From Rhodobiaceae bacterium (GTDB lineage Bacteria > Pseudomonadota > Alphaproteobacteria > Rhizobiales > Tepidamorphaceae): DNA of 64,000 nucleotides. Below are positions 54,209-62,509 of this stretch, in pieces; position 1 is the stretch's first letter; each line of letters begins with the position of its first letter. Position numbers and translations under genes: made by a program. Location of the stretch: contig JACKJR010000002.1 of assembly GCA_020637855.1 (NCBI GenBank), forward strand, positions 248,001 to 312,000, written 5' to 3'. The notes beneath the pieces are model-generated. The model was not told the origin of the DNA. It did not search any database and saw nothing but the letters and a program-made list of their open reading frames with translations.

Positions 54209-56542
54209 ATGACTGCGCCCAACGCCAAGATCGAAGCCCCGCAGCCCGCCGAGGGCGGCATTGCCGCGCGCGCCCGCGCCGCAGGCGGTGGCCCGCGTTA
54301 TCTCGACGGGCTGAATGCCGAACAGCGCGAGGCGGTCGAGACAACCGACGGGCCGGTGCTGGTTCTGGCAGGAGCGGGCACCGGCAAAACCCGCGTGCTC
54401 ACCACCCGCATCGCCCATATTCTCGCAACAGGCCGCGCGAGACCCGGACAGATTCTCGCCGTCACCTTCACTAACAAGGCCGCGCGCGAGATGCGGCACC
54501 GCATCGGCTCGCTGATCGGCCAGTCGGTGGAGGGCATGGCCTGGCTCGGCACGTTCCATGCGATCGGCGTGAAGATCCTGCGCACCCACGCAGAGCTTGC
54601 CGGACTGAAGCGCGACTTCACCATCCTCGATACCGACGACCAGATCCGCCTGCTGAAGCAGATCATCCAGGCGGAAAACATCGACGACAAGCGCTGGCCG
54701 GCGCGCCAGCTTGCCTCCCACATCGACGGCTGGAAGAACCGTGGCCTGACCCACGACAAGGTGACTCAGGGTGAAGCCTTCGCCTTTGCCAACGGGCGCG
54801 GCGCTGAACTGTACAGGATGTATCAGGAGCGGCTGCGCATCCTGAACGCGGTCGATTTCGGCGACCTGCTGCTGGAAACCCTCGACATCCTCAGGAAACA
54901 CCCGGACGTGCTGGAGGATTACCAGCACCGCTTCCGTTACGTGCTGGTCGACGAGTATCAGGACACCAACGTCGTCCAGTACCTGTGGCTGAAGCTGCTG
55001 GCGCGCCATGAGGACGGCAAGCCCGGCAACATCGCCTGCGTCGGCGACGACGACCAGTCGATCTATGGCTGGCGCGGCGCCGATGTCGACAACATCCTGC
55101 GCTTCGAGAAGGACTTCCCCGGCGCGAAGGTGATCCGGCTTGAGCGCAACTACCGCTCCAAGGCGCATATCCTCGCCGCCGCCTCGCACCTGATCGCTCA
55201 TAACGAGGGCCGCCTCGGCAAGACGCTGCACACCGAGGACGAGGACGGCGAGAAGGTCAACGTCGCCTGCGCCTGGGACAGCGAGGAGGAGGCGCGGCTG
55301 ATCGGCGAGGAAATCGAGCGGTTGCAACGAAACGGCGAGAGCCTCGACGAGATCGCCATTCTCGTGCGCGCGTCGTTCCAGATGCGCGAATTCGAAGACC
55401 GTTTCGTCACGCTCGGCCTGCCCTACCGCGTCATCGGCGGTCCGCGCTTCTACGAGCGCGCCGAAATCCGCGATGCGCTGGCCTATTTCCGCGTCGTGGT
55501 GCAGCCGGCGGACGACCTCGCCTTCGAGCGTATCGTCAACACGCCGCGCCGGGGTCTGGGCGGTGCGACGCTGAAGATCCTGCATGCCTATGCCCGCGCG
55601 CATTCCGTGCCACTGACGCAGGCTGCAGCCGTGCTGATCGAGACCGAGGAAATCAAGGCCAAGCCGCGCGGCGCGCTTCGTGAAGTGCTGGAGATGTTCG
55701 AGCGCTGGCGATCCGAACTCGACACCATGGCGCACACCGATCTCGCGCCGATCATTCTGGACGAATCCGGCTACACCCAGATGTGGCTCGACGACAAATC
55801 GCCCGACGCGCCGGGGCGGTTGGAAAACCTCAAGGAACTCGTCCGCTCCATGGAGCCGTATGAATCCATGACCGGCTTCCTCGAGCACGTCTCGCTGGTG
55901 ATGGATGCCGAGAGCGGCGAGCAGGAAGAGAAGGTGTCGCTGATGACGCTGCACTCCGCCAAGGGGCTGGAATTCGATACTGTCTTCCTGCCCGGCTGGG
56001 AGGAAGGCCTTTTCCCGCATCAGCGCGCCCTGGACGAAAGCGGCAAGGCAGGCTTGGAGGAAGAGCGCCGCCTCGCCTATGTCGGCATTACCCGCGCCAA
56101 GCAGCGCGCGCGCATCTATTTCGCTTCCAACCGCCGCATCCACGGCCTGTGGCAATCATCCATCCCCTCGCGCTTCCTCGACGAATTGCCCGCCTCATCC
56201 GTCGACGTGGTCGAGACCGGCTCGGTTTCCGGCAACTGGGGCTATGGCGCCAGCCGCTTCGACAGCCGGGAAAGTTTCGCAAGCCCTTATGACACGCCGG
56301 GATGGCAGCGCGCCCAGAGCCGCAAGGCGTCCGGTCACCGCACGTCATCGCCACGGCTGATCGAGGGCGAGGTGATCGCCCGCTCCAGCGGTTCAGCCTC
56401 CCAATTCGCCAAGGGCGAACGCGTCTTCCACCAGAAGTTCGGCTACGGCAAGGTAACCTCCATCGACGGCAACAAGCTGACCGTCGATTTCGAGATGTCC
56501 GGCCCCAAGCGCGTGATCGACTCCTTCCTCGAAAAGCACTGA
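54209..56542 (+). CDS. uvrD: UvrD/PcrA-type ATP-dependent DNA helicase
   Basis: 777 residues. Walker A is GAGTGKT (55-61), Walker B is VDEYQDTN, with QSIYGWRGA, ERNYRS and the motif VI region YVGITRAKQRARIYF. The C-terminal Tudor-like segment (GERVFHQKFGYGKVTSIDGNKLTVDF) binds RNA polymerase or UvrB in homologs. It acts in nucleotide excision and replication repair. The base composition is typical of the genome. Immediately downstream comes an AT-rich OLD nuclease gene. Confidence 0.96.
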   Translation: MTAPNAKIEAPQPAEGGIAARARAAGGGPRYLDGLNAEQREAVETTDGPVLVLAGAGTGKTRVLTTRIAHILATGRARPGQILAVTFTNKAAREMRHRIGSLIGQSVEGMAWLGTFHAIGVKILRTHAELAGLKRDFTILDTDDQIRLLKQIIQAENIDDKRWPARQLASHIDGWKNRGLTHDKVTQGEAFAFANGRGAELYRMYQERLRILNAVDFGDLLLETLDILRKHPDVLEDYQHRFRYVLVDEYQDTNVVQYLWLKLLARHEDGKPGNIACVGDDDQSIYGWRGADVDNILRFEKDFPGAKVIRLERNYRSKAHILAAASHLIAHNEGRLGKTLHTEDEDGEKVNVACAWDSEEEARLIGEEIERLQRNGESLDEIAILVRASFQMREFEDRFVTLGLPYRVIGGPRFYERAEIRDALAYFRVVVQPADDLAFERIVNTPRRGLGGATLKILHAYARAHSVPLTQAAAVLIETEEIKAKPRGALREVLEMFERWRSELDTMAHTDLAPIILDESGYTQMWLDDKSPDAPGRLENLKELVRSMEPYESMTGFLEHVSLVMDAESGEQEEKVSLMTLHSAKGLEFDTVFLPGWEEGLFPHQRALDESGKAGLEEERRLAYVGITRAKQRARIYFASNRRIHGLWQSSIPSRFLDELPASSVDVVETGSVSGNWGYGASRFDSRESFASPYDTPGWQRAQSRKASGHRTSSPRLIEGEVIARSSGSASQFAKGERVFHQKFGYGKVTSIDGNKLTVDFEMSGPKRVIDSFLEKH

Positions 56543-56544
56543 AA
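56537..56544 (+). repeat. Left direct repeat flanking the OLD gene insertion
   Basis: CACTGAAA, including the uvrD stop codon, recurs at 58355-58362 after the OLD stop. The two copies bracket the AT-rich segment, which could be the footprint of insertion, but an 8-bp match may also be chance. Confidence 0.4.
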
Positions 56545-56626
56545 TGCTAACTCTAACCTGTGCAATTCTGGCTATTTAGGTGTCGGGCCACTGTAGAGAA
56601 CAATCCGCAAAACTGGCAGCCATACA

Positions 56627-58351
56627 TTGAGCTCTCATCCTCTTGAAGACATCTCTATAAGAGTTCGAAACTTCAAATGCTTCGGCAGTGAAGGTGGTAG
56701 CTTTGAGCCTTTCGCCCCCATCAACATCATTATTGGTAGGAATAATTCCGGGAAATCAGCCCTGATTGACGCAATCGATGTTTGTGTTAGCGAGGGAAAG
56801 AATTTTGATCTTGGAAAACATAAGCGCGGCGATGCTGATTTCAAAGTAGACATTACTCAGAAGGCTGATTCAACTATACTTCGTAATTTGTTTTCCGAGC
56901 ACACGAGTGGAGGTGAAATATTTGGCAATCATTGGCATGATTTAGGGAAACATCTAATAAATAGCATAATCCGGCTGGAATATGATCAGTTTTGGAGGGC
57001 TAAATTTCTAACATGCGATAGGCTCAAACAAGTTTCTGATGCCAATCAGGAGGCGGCAGCAACGAAACTAGCCAATTACGGACATGCATCGCTCAGCAAT
57101 CTAAAGATTATCAAAGTTGCAGCCGAGCGCGATGTAGTTCCGGAAACAAAAACCGCCAACCGAAAAGTAAATTCGAATGGATCTGGCCTAACCGATTTAG
57201 TGCGCGATTATATTAACAGCACTACTCTTCCACGCTCTGAAGTTGAAATCGAATTGCTCGCAGAGTTGAATGAAATTTATCGTGGTGATTGTCAATTCAA
57301 ACGGATTATATGCCAAGAACACGGAACGGGAGAGTGGGAAATTTATCTGAACGAAAAAATTAAAGGAGACATACCGTTATCCCAATCGGGTAGTAGCTTA
57401 AAGTCCATTTTCATTATCTTAGCAATGCTTCGATTATTGCCTCCACTGAATGGAACAAAATGGAGAAAAACAATATTCGTTATCGAAGAACCAGAAAACA
57501 ATTTACACCCAGCCTTATTACGTCGCTTGCTTGAATTTCTTGCAAAGCAAAGACAAGCCAAGTCATTCTCACTGTTTATCACAACTCATTCGCCAATTTG
57601 CATCGATTGGTCTTCAGGCCGTGACGACACCCAACTAATCCATGTACGCCATAAAGATGGTGAGTCGGTATGCCAAAATGCTCTAGAGTACAAATCTAAA
57701 CGCGATGTCCTCGACGACCTCGACATAAGGGCATCTGACATACTTCAAGCAAATTGCGTCATATGGGTCGAAGGCCCCACCGACCGGCTCTACCTGAGAA
57801 AATGGATTGACCTCGCTTCAGACGGGTCTCTGAAAGAGGGCGTACATTACACAATTATGTTTTATGGCGGGAAGCTGCTTAGTCATTTGCATGCACTGCC
57901 ACCCGAAGAGACTGAAGAGCTGATTTCTCTGGTTTCAATCAACCGAAATGCGGCTGTGTTGATGGACAGCGATAGAAAGTCTGCAACCAAGTCAGAACGG
58001 AAGCCACGGGTGAACCTCAATGACACAAAGCGCCGTTTGAAGTCAGAGATTGATGATATTGGTGGATTTGCCTGGGTTACAGAAGGGCGGGAGGTTGAAA
58101 ACTATATCCGTGCCTCGGTTTTTAAGCAGATCGAAAAGGACAAAATACCTGAATTCGGAATATATGATCAGGTATGGAAGAAAGAATTTCTACCATCCTT
58201 CCGGGAAGATAAGATCGCCATCGCCCGCGCTGTTGTAGACCGCCTCAAAGTAGAAGATATCTCCAATCATCTAGACCTGAAAACCAAGCTTGATCAACTC
58301 TGCGCTCGGATTCGGAGTTGGAACGGCCTGCCGTCCACCCCATCCCAATAA
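56627..58351 (+). CDS. OLD-family/GajA-like ATP-dependent nuclease (AAA ATPase + TOPRIM)
   Basis: 574 residues, starting at TTG 56627. The N-terminal ABC-type ATPase has Walker A GRNNSGKS (37-44), Walker B IEEPENNLHP (near 285) and a THSP switch histidine (near 320). The C-terminal TOPRIM has the catalytic Glu in VEGPTDRLYL (near 380) and the D-x-D in MDSDRKS (near 445). Domain order and length match GajA of the Gabija anti-phage system and class 1/2 OLD nucleases. The gene is much richer in AT and in rare codons (ATA, TTA, AGA) than its neighbours. It directly follows uvrD and precedes prmA. Confidence 0.93.
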   Translation: MSSHPLEDISIRVRNFKCFGSEGGSFEPFAPINIIIGRNNSGKSALIDAIDVCVSEGKNFDLGKHKRGDADFKVDITQKADSTILRNLFSEHTSGGEIFGNHWHDLGKHLINSIIRLEYDQFWRAKFLTCDRLKQVSDANQEAAATKLANYGHASLSNLKIIKVAAERDVVPETKTANRKVNSNGSGLTDLVRDYINSTTLPRSEVEIELLAELNEIYRGDCQFKRIICQEHGTGEWEIYLNEKIKGDIPLSQSGSSLKSIFIILAMLRLLPPLNGTKWRKTIFVIEEPENNLHPALLRRLLEFLAKQRQAKSFSLFITTHSPICIDWSSGRDDTQLIHVRHKDGESVCQNALEYKSKRDVLDDLDIRASDILQANCVIWVEGPTDRLYLRKWIDLASDGSLKEGVHYTIMFYGGKLLSHLHALPPEETEELISLVSINRNAAVLMDSDRKSATKSERKPRVNLNDTKRRLKSEIDDIGGFAWVTEGREVENYIRASVFKQIEKDKIPEFGIYDQVWKKEFLPSFREDKIAIARAVVDRLKVEDISNHLDLKTKLDQLCARIRSWNGLPSTPSQ

Positions 58352-58354
58352 AAA

Positions 58355-58362
58355 CACTGAAA
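58355..58362 (+). repeat. Right direct repeat flanking the OLD gene insertion
   Basis: A second CACTGAAA lies 3 bp after the OLD stop and 13 bp before the prmA start, matching the copy at the uvrD stop codon. Confidence 0.4.
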
Positions 58363-58375
58363 GATATGAAGCAAG

Positions 58376-59242
58376 ATGTACGTTGCCCGCGTGCCCATCG
58401 CAGAAAGCGAGGCTGATACCGCGACCGACGCCATTCTCGGCGCGATCTGGCCCGAGACGAGCGCGGCTGCAGCGCTTGAGATCGACAAGGCCTGGCGGCT
58501 GGAAGCCTATTACACTGAAGCGCCGGAAGAAGCCGACATCGCCCGCATCGTGTCGCAGGCATTGGGCCGCGACGTTTCTCCCGACAGCGTATCGGTCGAA
58601 CAGATCGCCGAGCAGAACTGGGTCCAGACCAGCCTCGAAGCCCTGCCCCCGGTGACCGCCGGGCGTTTCATCGTTCACGGGCACCATGACCGCGGCCGGG
58701 TGAAACCGAACCAGATCGGCATCGAGATCGAGGCAGGCCTTGCCTTCGGCACCGGCCATCACGGCACCACGAAGGGTTGCCTTGTCGCCATCAACGATGT
58801 GCTGAAGCGCCTCAAGCCAGTGAACGCGCTGGACATCGGCACCGGCACCGGCGTGCTGGCCATCGCGCTCGCCCGTGCCGCCCATGTGCCGGTGCTGGCG
58901 ACCGACATCGACCGCGACGCCGTAACGGTTTCGCTGGAGAACGTGCGCGCCAACGCAGCGAGAGAAGAAGTCCGCGTCGTCCTGGCCGACGGTGTAAAAG
59001 CCGCTTCGGTGACCGACGCCGGGCCTTACGACCTGATCGTCGCCAACATTCTCGCCAACCCGCTCGTGGCCATGGCGACGGGCATTTCCCGCCTCGCGGT
59101 GCCGGGCGCGACGTTGATCCTGTCCGGGCTGCTCACCTGGCAGGGGCGTCAGGTCATCGCCGCCTACCGCAACCGCGGATTCGTTCTGGTGCGCCGACAT
59201 GCCATCGACGGCTGGCTGACGCTTGTCATGGAAAAGGCGTGA
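58376..59242 (+). CDS. prmA: Ribosomal protein L11 methyltransferase
   Basis: 288 residues. The N-terminal substrate-recognition domain is followed by the SAM-binding LDIGTGTGVLAIALA and the PrmA motif VANILANPLVAMA. It trimethylates L11. uvrD-prmA proximity is, as I recall, usual in rhizobia, and here is broken by the OLD gene. A bidirectional terminator follows at 59262-59290. Confidence 0.95.
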   Translation: MYVARVPIAESEADTATDAILGAIWPETSAAAALEIDKAWRLEAYYTEAPEEADIARIVSQALGRDVSPDSVSVEQIAEQNWVQTSLEALPPVTAGRFIVHGHHDRGRVKPNQIGIEIEAGLAFGTGHHGTTKGCLVAINDVLKRLKPVNALDIGTGTGVLAIALARAAHVPVLATDIDRDAVTVSLENVRANAAREEVRVVLADGVKAASVTDAGPYDLIVANILANPLVAMATGISRLAVPGATLILSGLLTWQGRQVIAAYRNRGFVLVRRHAIDGWLTLVMEKA

Positions 59243-59261
59243 AACGGAAGACTTGAATCAA

Positions 59262-59290
59262 AAAAGCCCGGGACGGGCGCCCGGGCTTTT
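59262..59290. terminator. Bidirectional Rho-independent terminator after prmA
   Basis: AAAAGCCCGGG (59262-59272) pairs with CCCGGGCTTTT (59280-59290), an 11-bp stem with A-run and T-run on opposite sides, so it can stop transcription from prmA and from the opposite strand. Confidence 0.9.
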
Positions 59291-59323
59291 CTGTGATGGG
59301 CATGGGAGGTTCAGCCCAGTCAA

Positions 59324-59409
59324 GCAATTCCAGGAGTTGAGCGGAGACAAAAACGATCCAGTAAATCGTTTTTCCGCGAAACGGTAAGCGGTTTTCCGTC
59401 TGGAATTGC
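59324..59409. repeat. REP-like palindromic element, copy 2 (extended)
   Basis: The arms gcaattccagg (59324-59334) and ctggaattgc (59400-59409) match copy 1, but the centre is longer by about 40 bp and holds a second perfect stem, AAAAACGAT/ATCGTTTTT, near 59350-59374. It lies between prmA and the small convergent gene. Confidence 0.75.
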
Positions 59410-59423
59410 GTTGAATAAAGTCG

Positions 59424-59654
59424 TTAGCCCTGCTCGTGCCAGCGGCCGCTCTTGATCCATGCCTCGCGGACATGATCGGGAGCGTCCAGAAGGCGCGCAT
59501 AGAACGGATCGATGCGCTCGATCTGGCGGCGGGCTTCCGCTTCGCGTGCGCTTACGAGACGATCGAAGAAACGCGCGAGAAACGGACGCTTCCCGGCATC
59601 TGCCTCGGCCTGTGCGGTGGCGCCGGAAATGGTGCCAAAAGTAGTCGTAGCCAT
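59424..59654 (-). CDS. Small hypothetical protein
   Basis: 76 residues, soluble, rich in Arg, Ala and Asp, with a helical middle (RPFLARFFDRLVSAREAEARRQIERI). It has no signal peptide. The ATG at 59654 follows AGGAG. I do not recognise the family; similar short proteins with an RFFDRL core are, I believe, common in rhizobia. In the 268 bp upstream, to 59923, I see no further gene. Confidence 0.7.
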   Translation of the reverse strand: MATTTFGTISGATAQAEADAGKRPFLARFFDRLVSAREAEARRQIERIDPFYARLLDAPDHVREAWIKSGRWHEQG

Positions 59655-59922
59655 GGGATTTCTCCTGTTTCAGCTAGGCGCTTTGCTGCTCTGCACAATT
59701 CATTTAGTCGATGATTTCGACCATGAAAGCGAAGGTAGGTACGCAAATCGCTATGGAGAACCCTCGAAAACGCATGACTCCCACGTTCTTTTTGCATGTG
59801 CGAACAAATTCATGCCGCAATGCACAAATCCGTGGCATACCAGAGCCCGGATTGCGCGATTTTGCACAAACAGGCATCAATGTTCTTAACCCCGATTAAG
59901 AAATTTCCCGGAGTGTTGCGGC

Positions 59923-61737
59923 ATGTTTCAGAGCTTTGAAGTGAAAAGCGACCCGGCAAACGGGCCCAAGCGGCTGGCGAAACTGCGCGAGGAGTTGTCG
60001 CGGCGCGGTCTCGACGGGTTCATTGTGCCGCGCGCCGATTCGCACCAGGGCGAATATGTCGCCGCGCGCGATGATCGCCTTGCCTGGCTGACCGGTTTCA
60101 CGGGCTCCGCGGGTTTCGCCGCAACGCTTGGGTCCAAGGCTGCCGTCTTCGTCGACGGGCGATACACGCTACAGGCGAAAGAGCAGGTCGACGGCTCGGC
60201 CTTCGAACATCTGGGATATTCCGATCCGGGCCTCGCCGGCTGGCTGGAGGAGCACCTGAGCCAGGGACAACTGCTTGGCTATGACCCGTGGCTGCACACG
60301 CTCGCCGAACGCCGCAGGCTTGAGAAGGTCTGCACCCGCAAAGGAGCAGAACTCGAGCCGGTCGAGACAAACCCCATCGATGCGATCTGGGACGACCAGC
60401 CGCCCGCGCCGACAGAGCCCGTCGAAATTCACCCGATCGAACTCGCTGGACGCACGCCCGCAGACAAGCTCGCAGACGTTTCCGCCGCACTTGAGAAGCA
60501 AGGCGCCGATGCCTGCATCCTCACCGAGCCGGAAGCCATCGCCTGGACTTTCAACATCCGCGGCCACGACCTGCCGCATCTTCCGGTGGCGCTGTCTTTC
60601 GCCATCCTGCATCGCGACGGCAAGGCGGATCTCTTCATCGACGCTGCAAAGCTCTCCAATGAGGTTGTGACGCATCTGGAGCCGCACGCCGCGATCCATG
60701 CCCCCGATACGTTTCAGGCAAAGTTGCACGGCCTCGGAGCCTCACAGAAGACTGCCCTGCTCAACCCAGTCCGCGCGGCAAGCGCCATCGCCCACCTGAT
60801 CACGGCAGGTGGCGGCAAGCTGATCGAGGGCCCCGATCCGACCGAACGCCTGAAGGCGGTCAAGAACGAGGCCGAGCGCGAAGGCGCACGCGCCGCTCAT
60901 CGCCGCGACGGTGTCGCAATGATTCGCTTCCTCGCCTGGCTGGATCGGGAAGCCTTGTCCGGCAGCCATGACGAGATCAGCGCTGTAAGGAAACTGGAAG
61001 AGCTGCGCACCGAGACAGGCGAACTGCGCGACATCTCCTTCGACACGATCTCCGGTTTCGGCGAACACGCCGCCCTGCCCCACTACCGCGTCACCACACA
61101 GTCGAACCTGAAGTTCAAGGAGAACGAAATCTATCTGGTCGATTCCGGCGCCCAGTACCGCGACGGCACCACGGACATCACCCGCACCATCGTGCTCGGC
61201 CAGCCTTCAGACGACATGCGCCGCCACTACACGCTGGTGCTTAAAGGTCATATCGCCATCGACACGGTGAAGTTCCCGAAAGGCACATCAGGCGCGCAAC
61301 TCGACACGCTCGCCCGCTATCATCTGTGGCAGGCCGGCCTCGACTTCGATCATGGCACCGGCCACGGCATCGGCAGCTATCTGTCGGTGCACGAAGGCCC
61401 GCAACGCATCTCCAAGCTCGGCACGGTGGCGCTGGAACCGGGCATGATCCTCTCCAACGAGCCGGGCTACTACCGCGAGGGCGCATACGGCATCCGGCTG
61501 GAAAACCTCGTTCTTGTGCACGAGGCCGATCCCGTCCCCGGCGGTGAAAGGGCACTTTACGGCTTCGAAGTCCTGAGCTTCACACCCTTCGACCTGCGGC
61601 TGATCGACAAATCGCTTCTGACCACTGACGAGATCGCCTGGCTCAACGCCTATCACACCAGAACGCAGGAGATGTTTTCAGGCGAACTGGATGCGGCTGA
61701 TCGCGAATGGCTGGAGAACGCGACGGCAGCGCTGTAA
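59923..61737 (+). CDS. pepP: M24 aminopeptidase P family metallopeptidase
   Basis: 604 residues. Two N-terminal creatinase-like domains precede the pita-bread catalytic domain with the metal ligands D in DSGAQYRDGTTDITRT, H in HGTGHGIGSYLSVHE, and E in NEPGYY and GIRLENL. It removes N-terminal residues from X-Pro peptides with two Mn or Zn ions. The length matches the large bacterial and eukaryotic cytosolic form rather than E. coli PepP (about 440 residues). Confidence 0.93.
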   Translation: MFQSFEVKSDPANGPKRLAKLREELSRRGLDGFIVPRADSHQGEYVAARDDRLAWLTGFTGSAGFAATLGSKAAVFVDGRYTLQAKEQVDGSAFEHLGYSDPGLAGWLEEHLSQGQLLGYDPWLHTLAERRRLEKVCTRKGAELEPVETNPIDAIWDDQPPAPTEPVEIHPIELAGRTPADKLADVSAALEKQGADACILTEPEAIAWTFNIRGHDLPHLPVALSFAILHRDGKADLFIDAAKLSNEVVTHLEPHAAIHAPDTFQAKLHGLGASQKTALLNPVRAASAIAHLITAGGGKLIEGPDPTERLKAVKNEAEREGARAAHRRDGVAMIRFLAWLDREALSGSHDEISAVRKLEELRTETGELRDISFDTISGFGEHAALPHYRVTTQSNLKFKENEIYLVDSGAQYRDGTTDITRTIVLGQPSDDMRRHYTLVLKGHIAIDTVKFPKGTSGAQLDTLARYHLWQAGLDFDHGTGHGIGSYLSVHEGPQRISKLGTVALEPGMILSNEPGYYREGAYGIRLENLVLVHEADPVPGGERALYGFEVLSFTPFDLRLIDKSLLTTDEIAWLNAYHTRTQEMFSGELDAADREWLENATAAL

Positions 61738-61800
61738 GACAATGGCAGATCGCAGCAGCTTCACCGCGTGTAATTCAGGTGCAATGACTTGTTGGAGCGA

Positions 61801-62505
61801 ATGCCAGAATTTCTTCCCGGCGCCGTATTCAGCGGCATCTCGGCAATCCTGTTCGTCATCGTACTTCGCGCGCGTGCTGGCAAGCCGCGCCTGTCGGCCT
61901 GGAAGCTCGGTCTGATCGGCATCGCGGCTGGTTTCGTCATCCCGTGGGCATTCGCGCTTGCGGGTATGGTGTGGCGCGCCATGCCCGGACTGCCCGAACT
62001 GCCGGTCATCACCCCGGATCAGATTTTTCTCGGCGTATGGGGCGCGCTCCTCGTGCTTGCCATCAGCCACCGCCCGGGCAAACGGCCGCGTGTGCCGTTG
62101 TGGGCCGGGCTGCTGACCGGCCTGGCATTCGCATTCCTGCTGCCGCCGCTTCTGGACATGGTGACGGGAAGCTATCAACGCGCCTCTTTGCGCCCGGACA
62201 TGAACCATTGCACGCGCGGCATGCTGGGGCAGGTACAGCCTCGCGAGGTTGAAAATATCTGCGACGAGCCGATCGCAGTGGGCCTTTGCCTGCCCGGCGA
62301 AGTAAACCCCGCACCCTGCGCGCAAACAAAGATCATGCAGCCCGGCGAAACCGCGCAGTTCGATCCGGGTGAGGCCCGCCTGTCATCGTTGCCATCAAAT
62401 CTGGATGGCCTCACCGTTGTCGCCTGCCGCCCGCCCGCGCGCCCGTCGCGCATGACGACCACCATCGGACGCGGATACGAGGGCGTGTGCCTGCCCCCGG
62501 AATGA
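61801..62505 (+). CDS. Membrane-anchored hypothetical protein
   Basis: 234 residues from ATG 61801, with GGAG close upstream; an in-frame TTG at 61789 adds 4 residues. Four hydrophobic helices occupy residues 1-125, with loops rich in Arg and Pro, then a periplasmic or cytoplasmic domain with six cysteines (NHCTRGM, NICDEP, GLCLPGE, PCAQT, VACRPP, GVCLPPE), suggesting three disulfides. I do not recognise the family. It follows the peptidase by 63 bp on the same strand. Confidence 0.65.
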   Translation: MPEFLPGAVFSGISAILFVIVLRARAGKPRLSAWKLGLIGIAAGFVIPWAFALAGMVWRAMPGLPELPVITPDQIFLGVWGALLVLAISHRPGKRPRVPLWAGLLTGLAFAFLLPPLLDMVTGSYQRASLRPDMNHCTRGMLGQVQPREVENICDEPIAVGLCLPGEVNPAPCAQTKIMQPGETAQFDPGEARLSSLPSNLDGLTVVACRPPARPSRMTTTIGRGYEGVCLPPE

Positions 62506-62509
62506 TCGT

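Noticed and set aside
54176..56155. 659-residue open frame on the minus strand
   Set aside because: Antisense to uvrD, which has all helicase motifs.
54209..58351. Calling uvrD plus the OLD gene a canonical Gabija operon
   Set aside because: GajB is usually a smaller helicase encoded after gajA and of similar composition; here the helicase is a full-length resident UvrD placed before the nuclease, so only a Gabija-like pairing is proposed.
59655..59922. Short open frames on the plus strand in the gap before the M24 peptidase
   Set aside because: No ribosome sites or coding-like composition; they overlap each other and the convergent small gene's upstream region.
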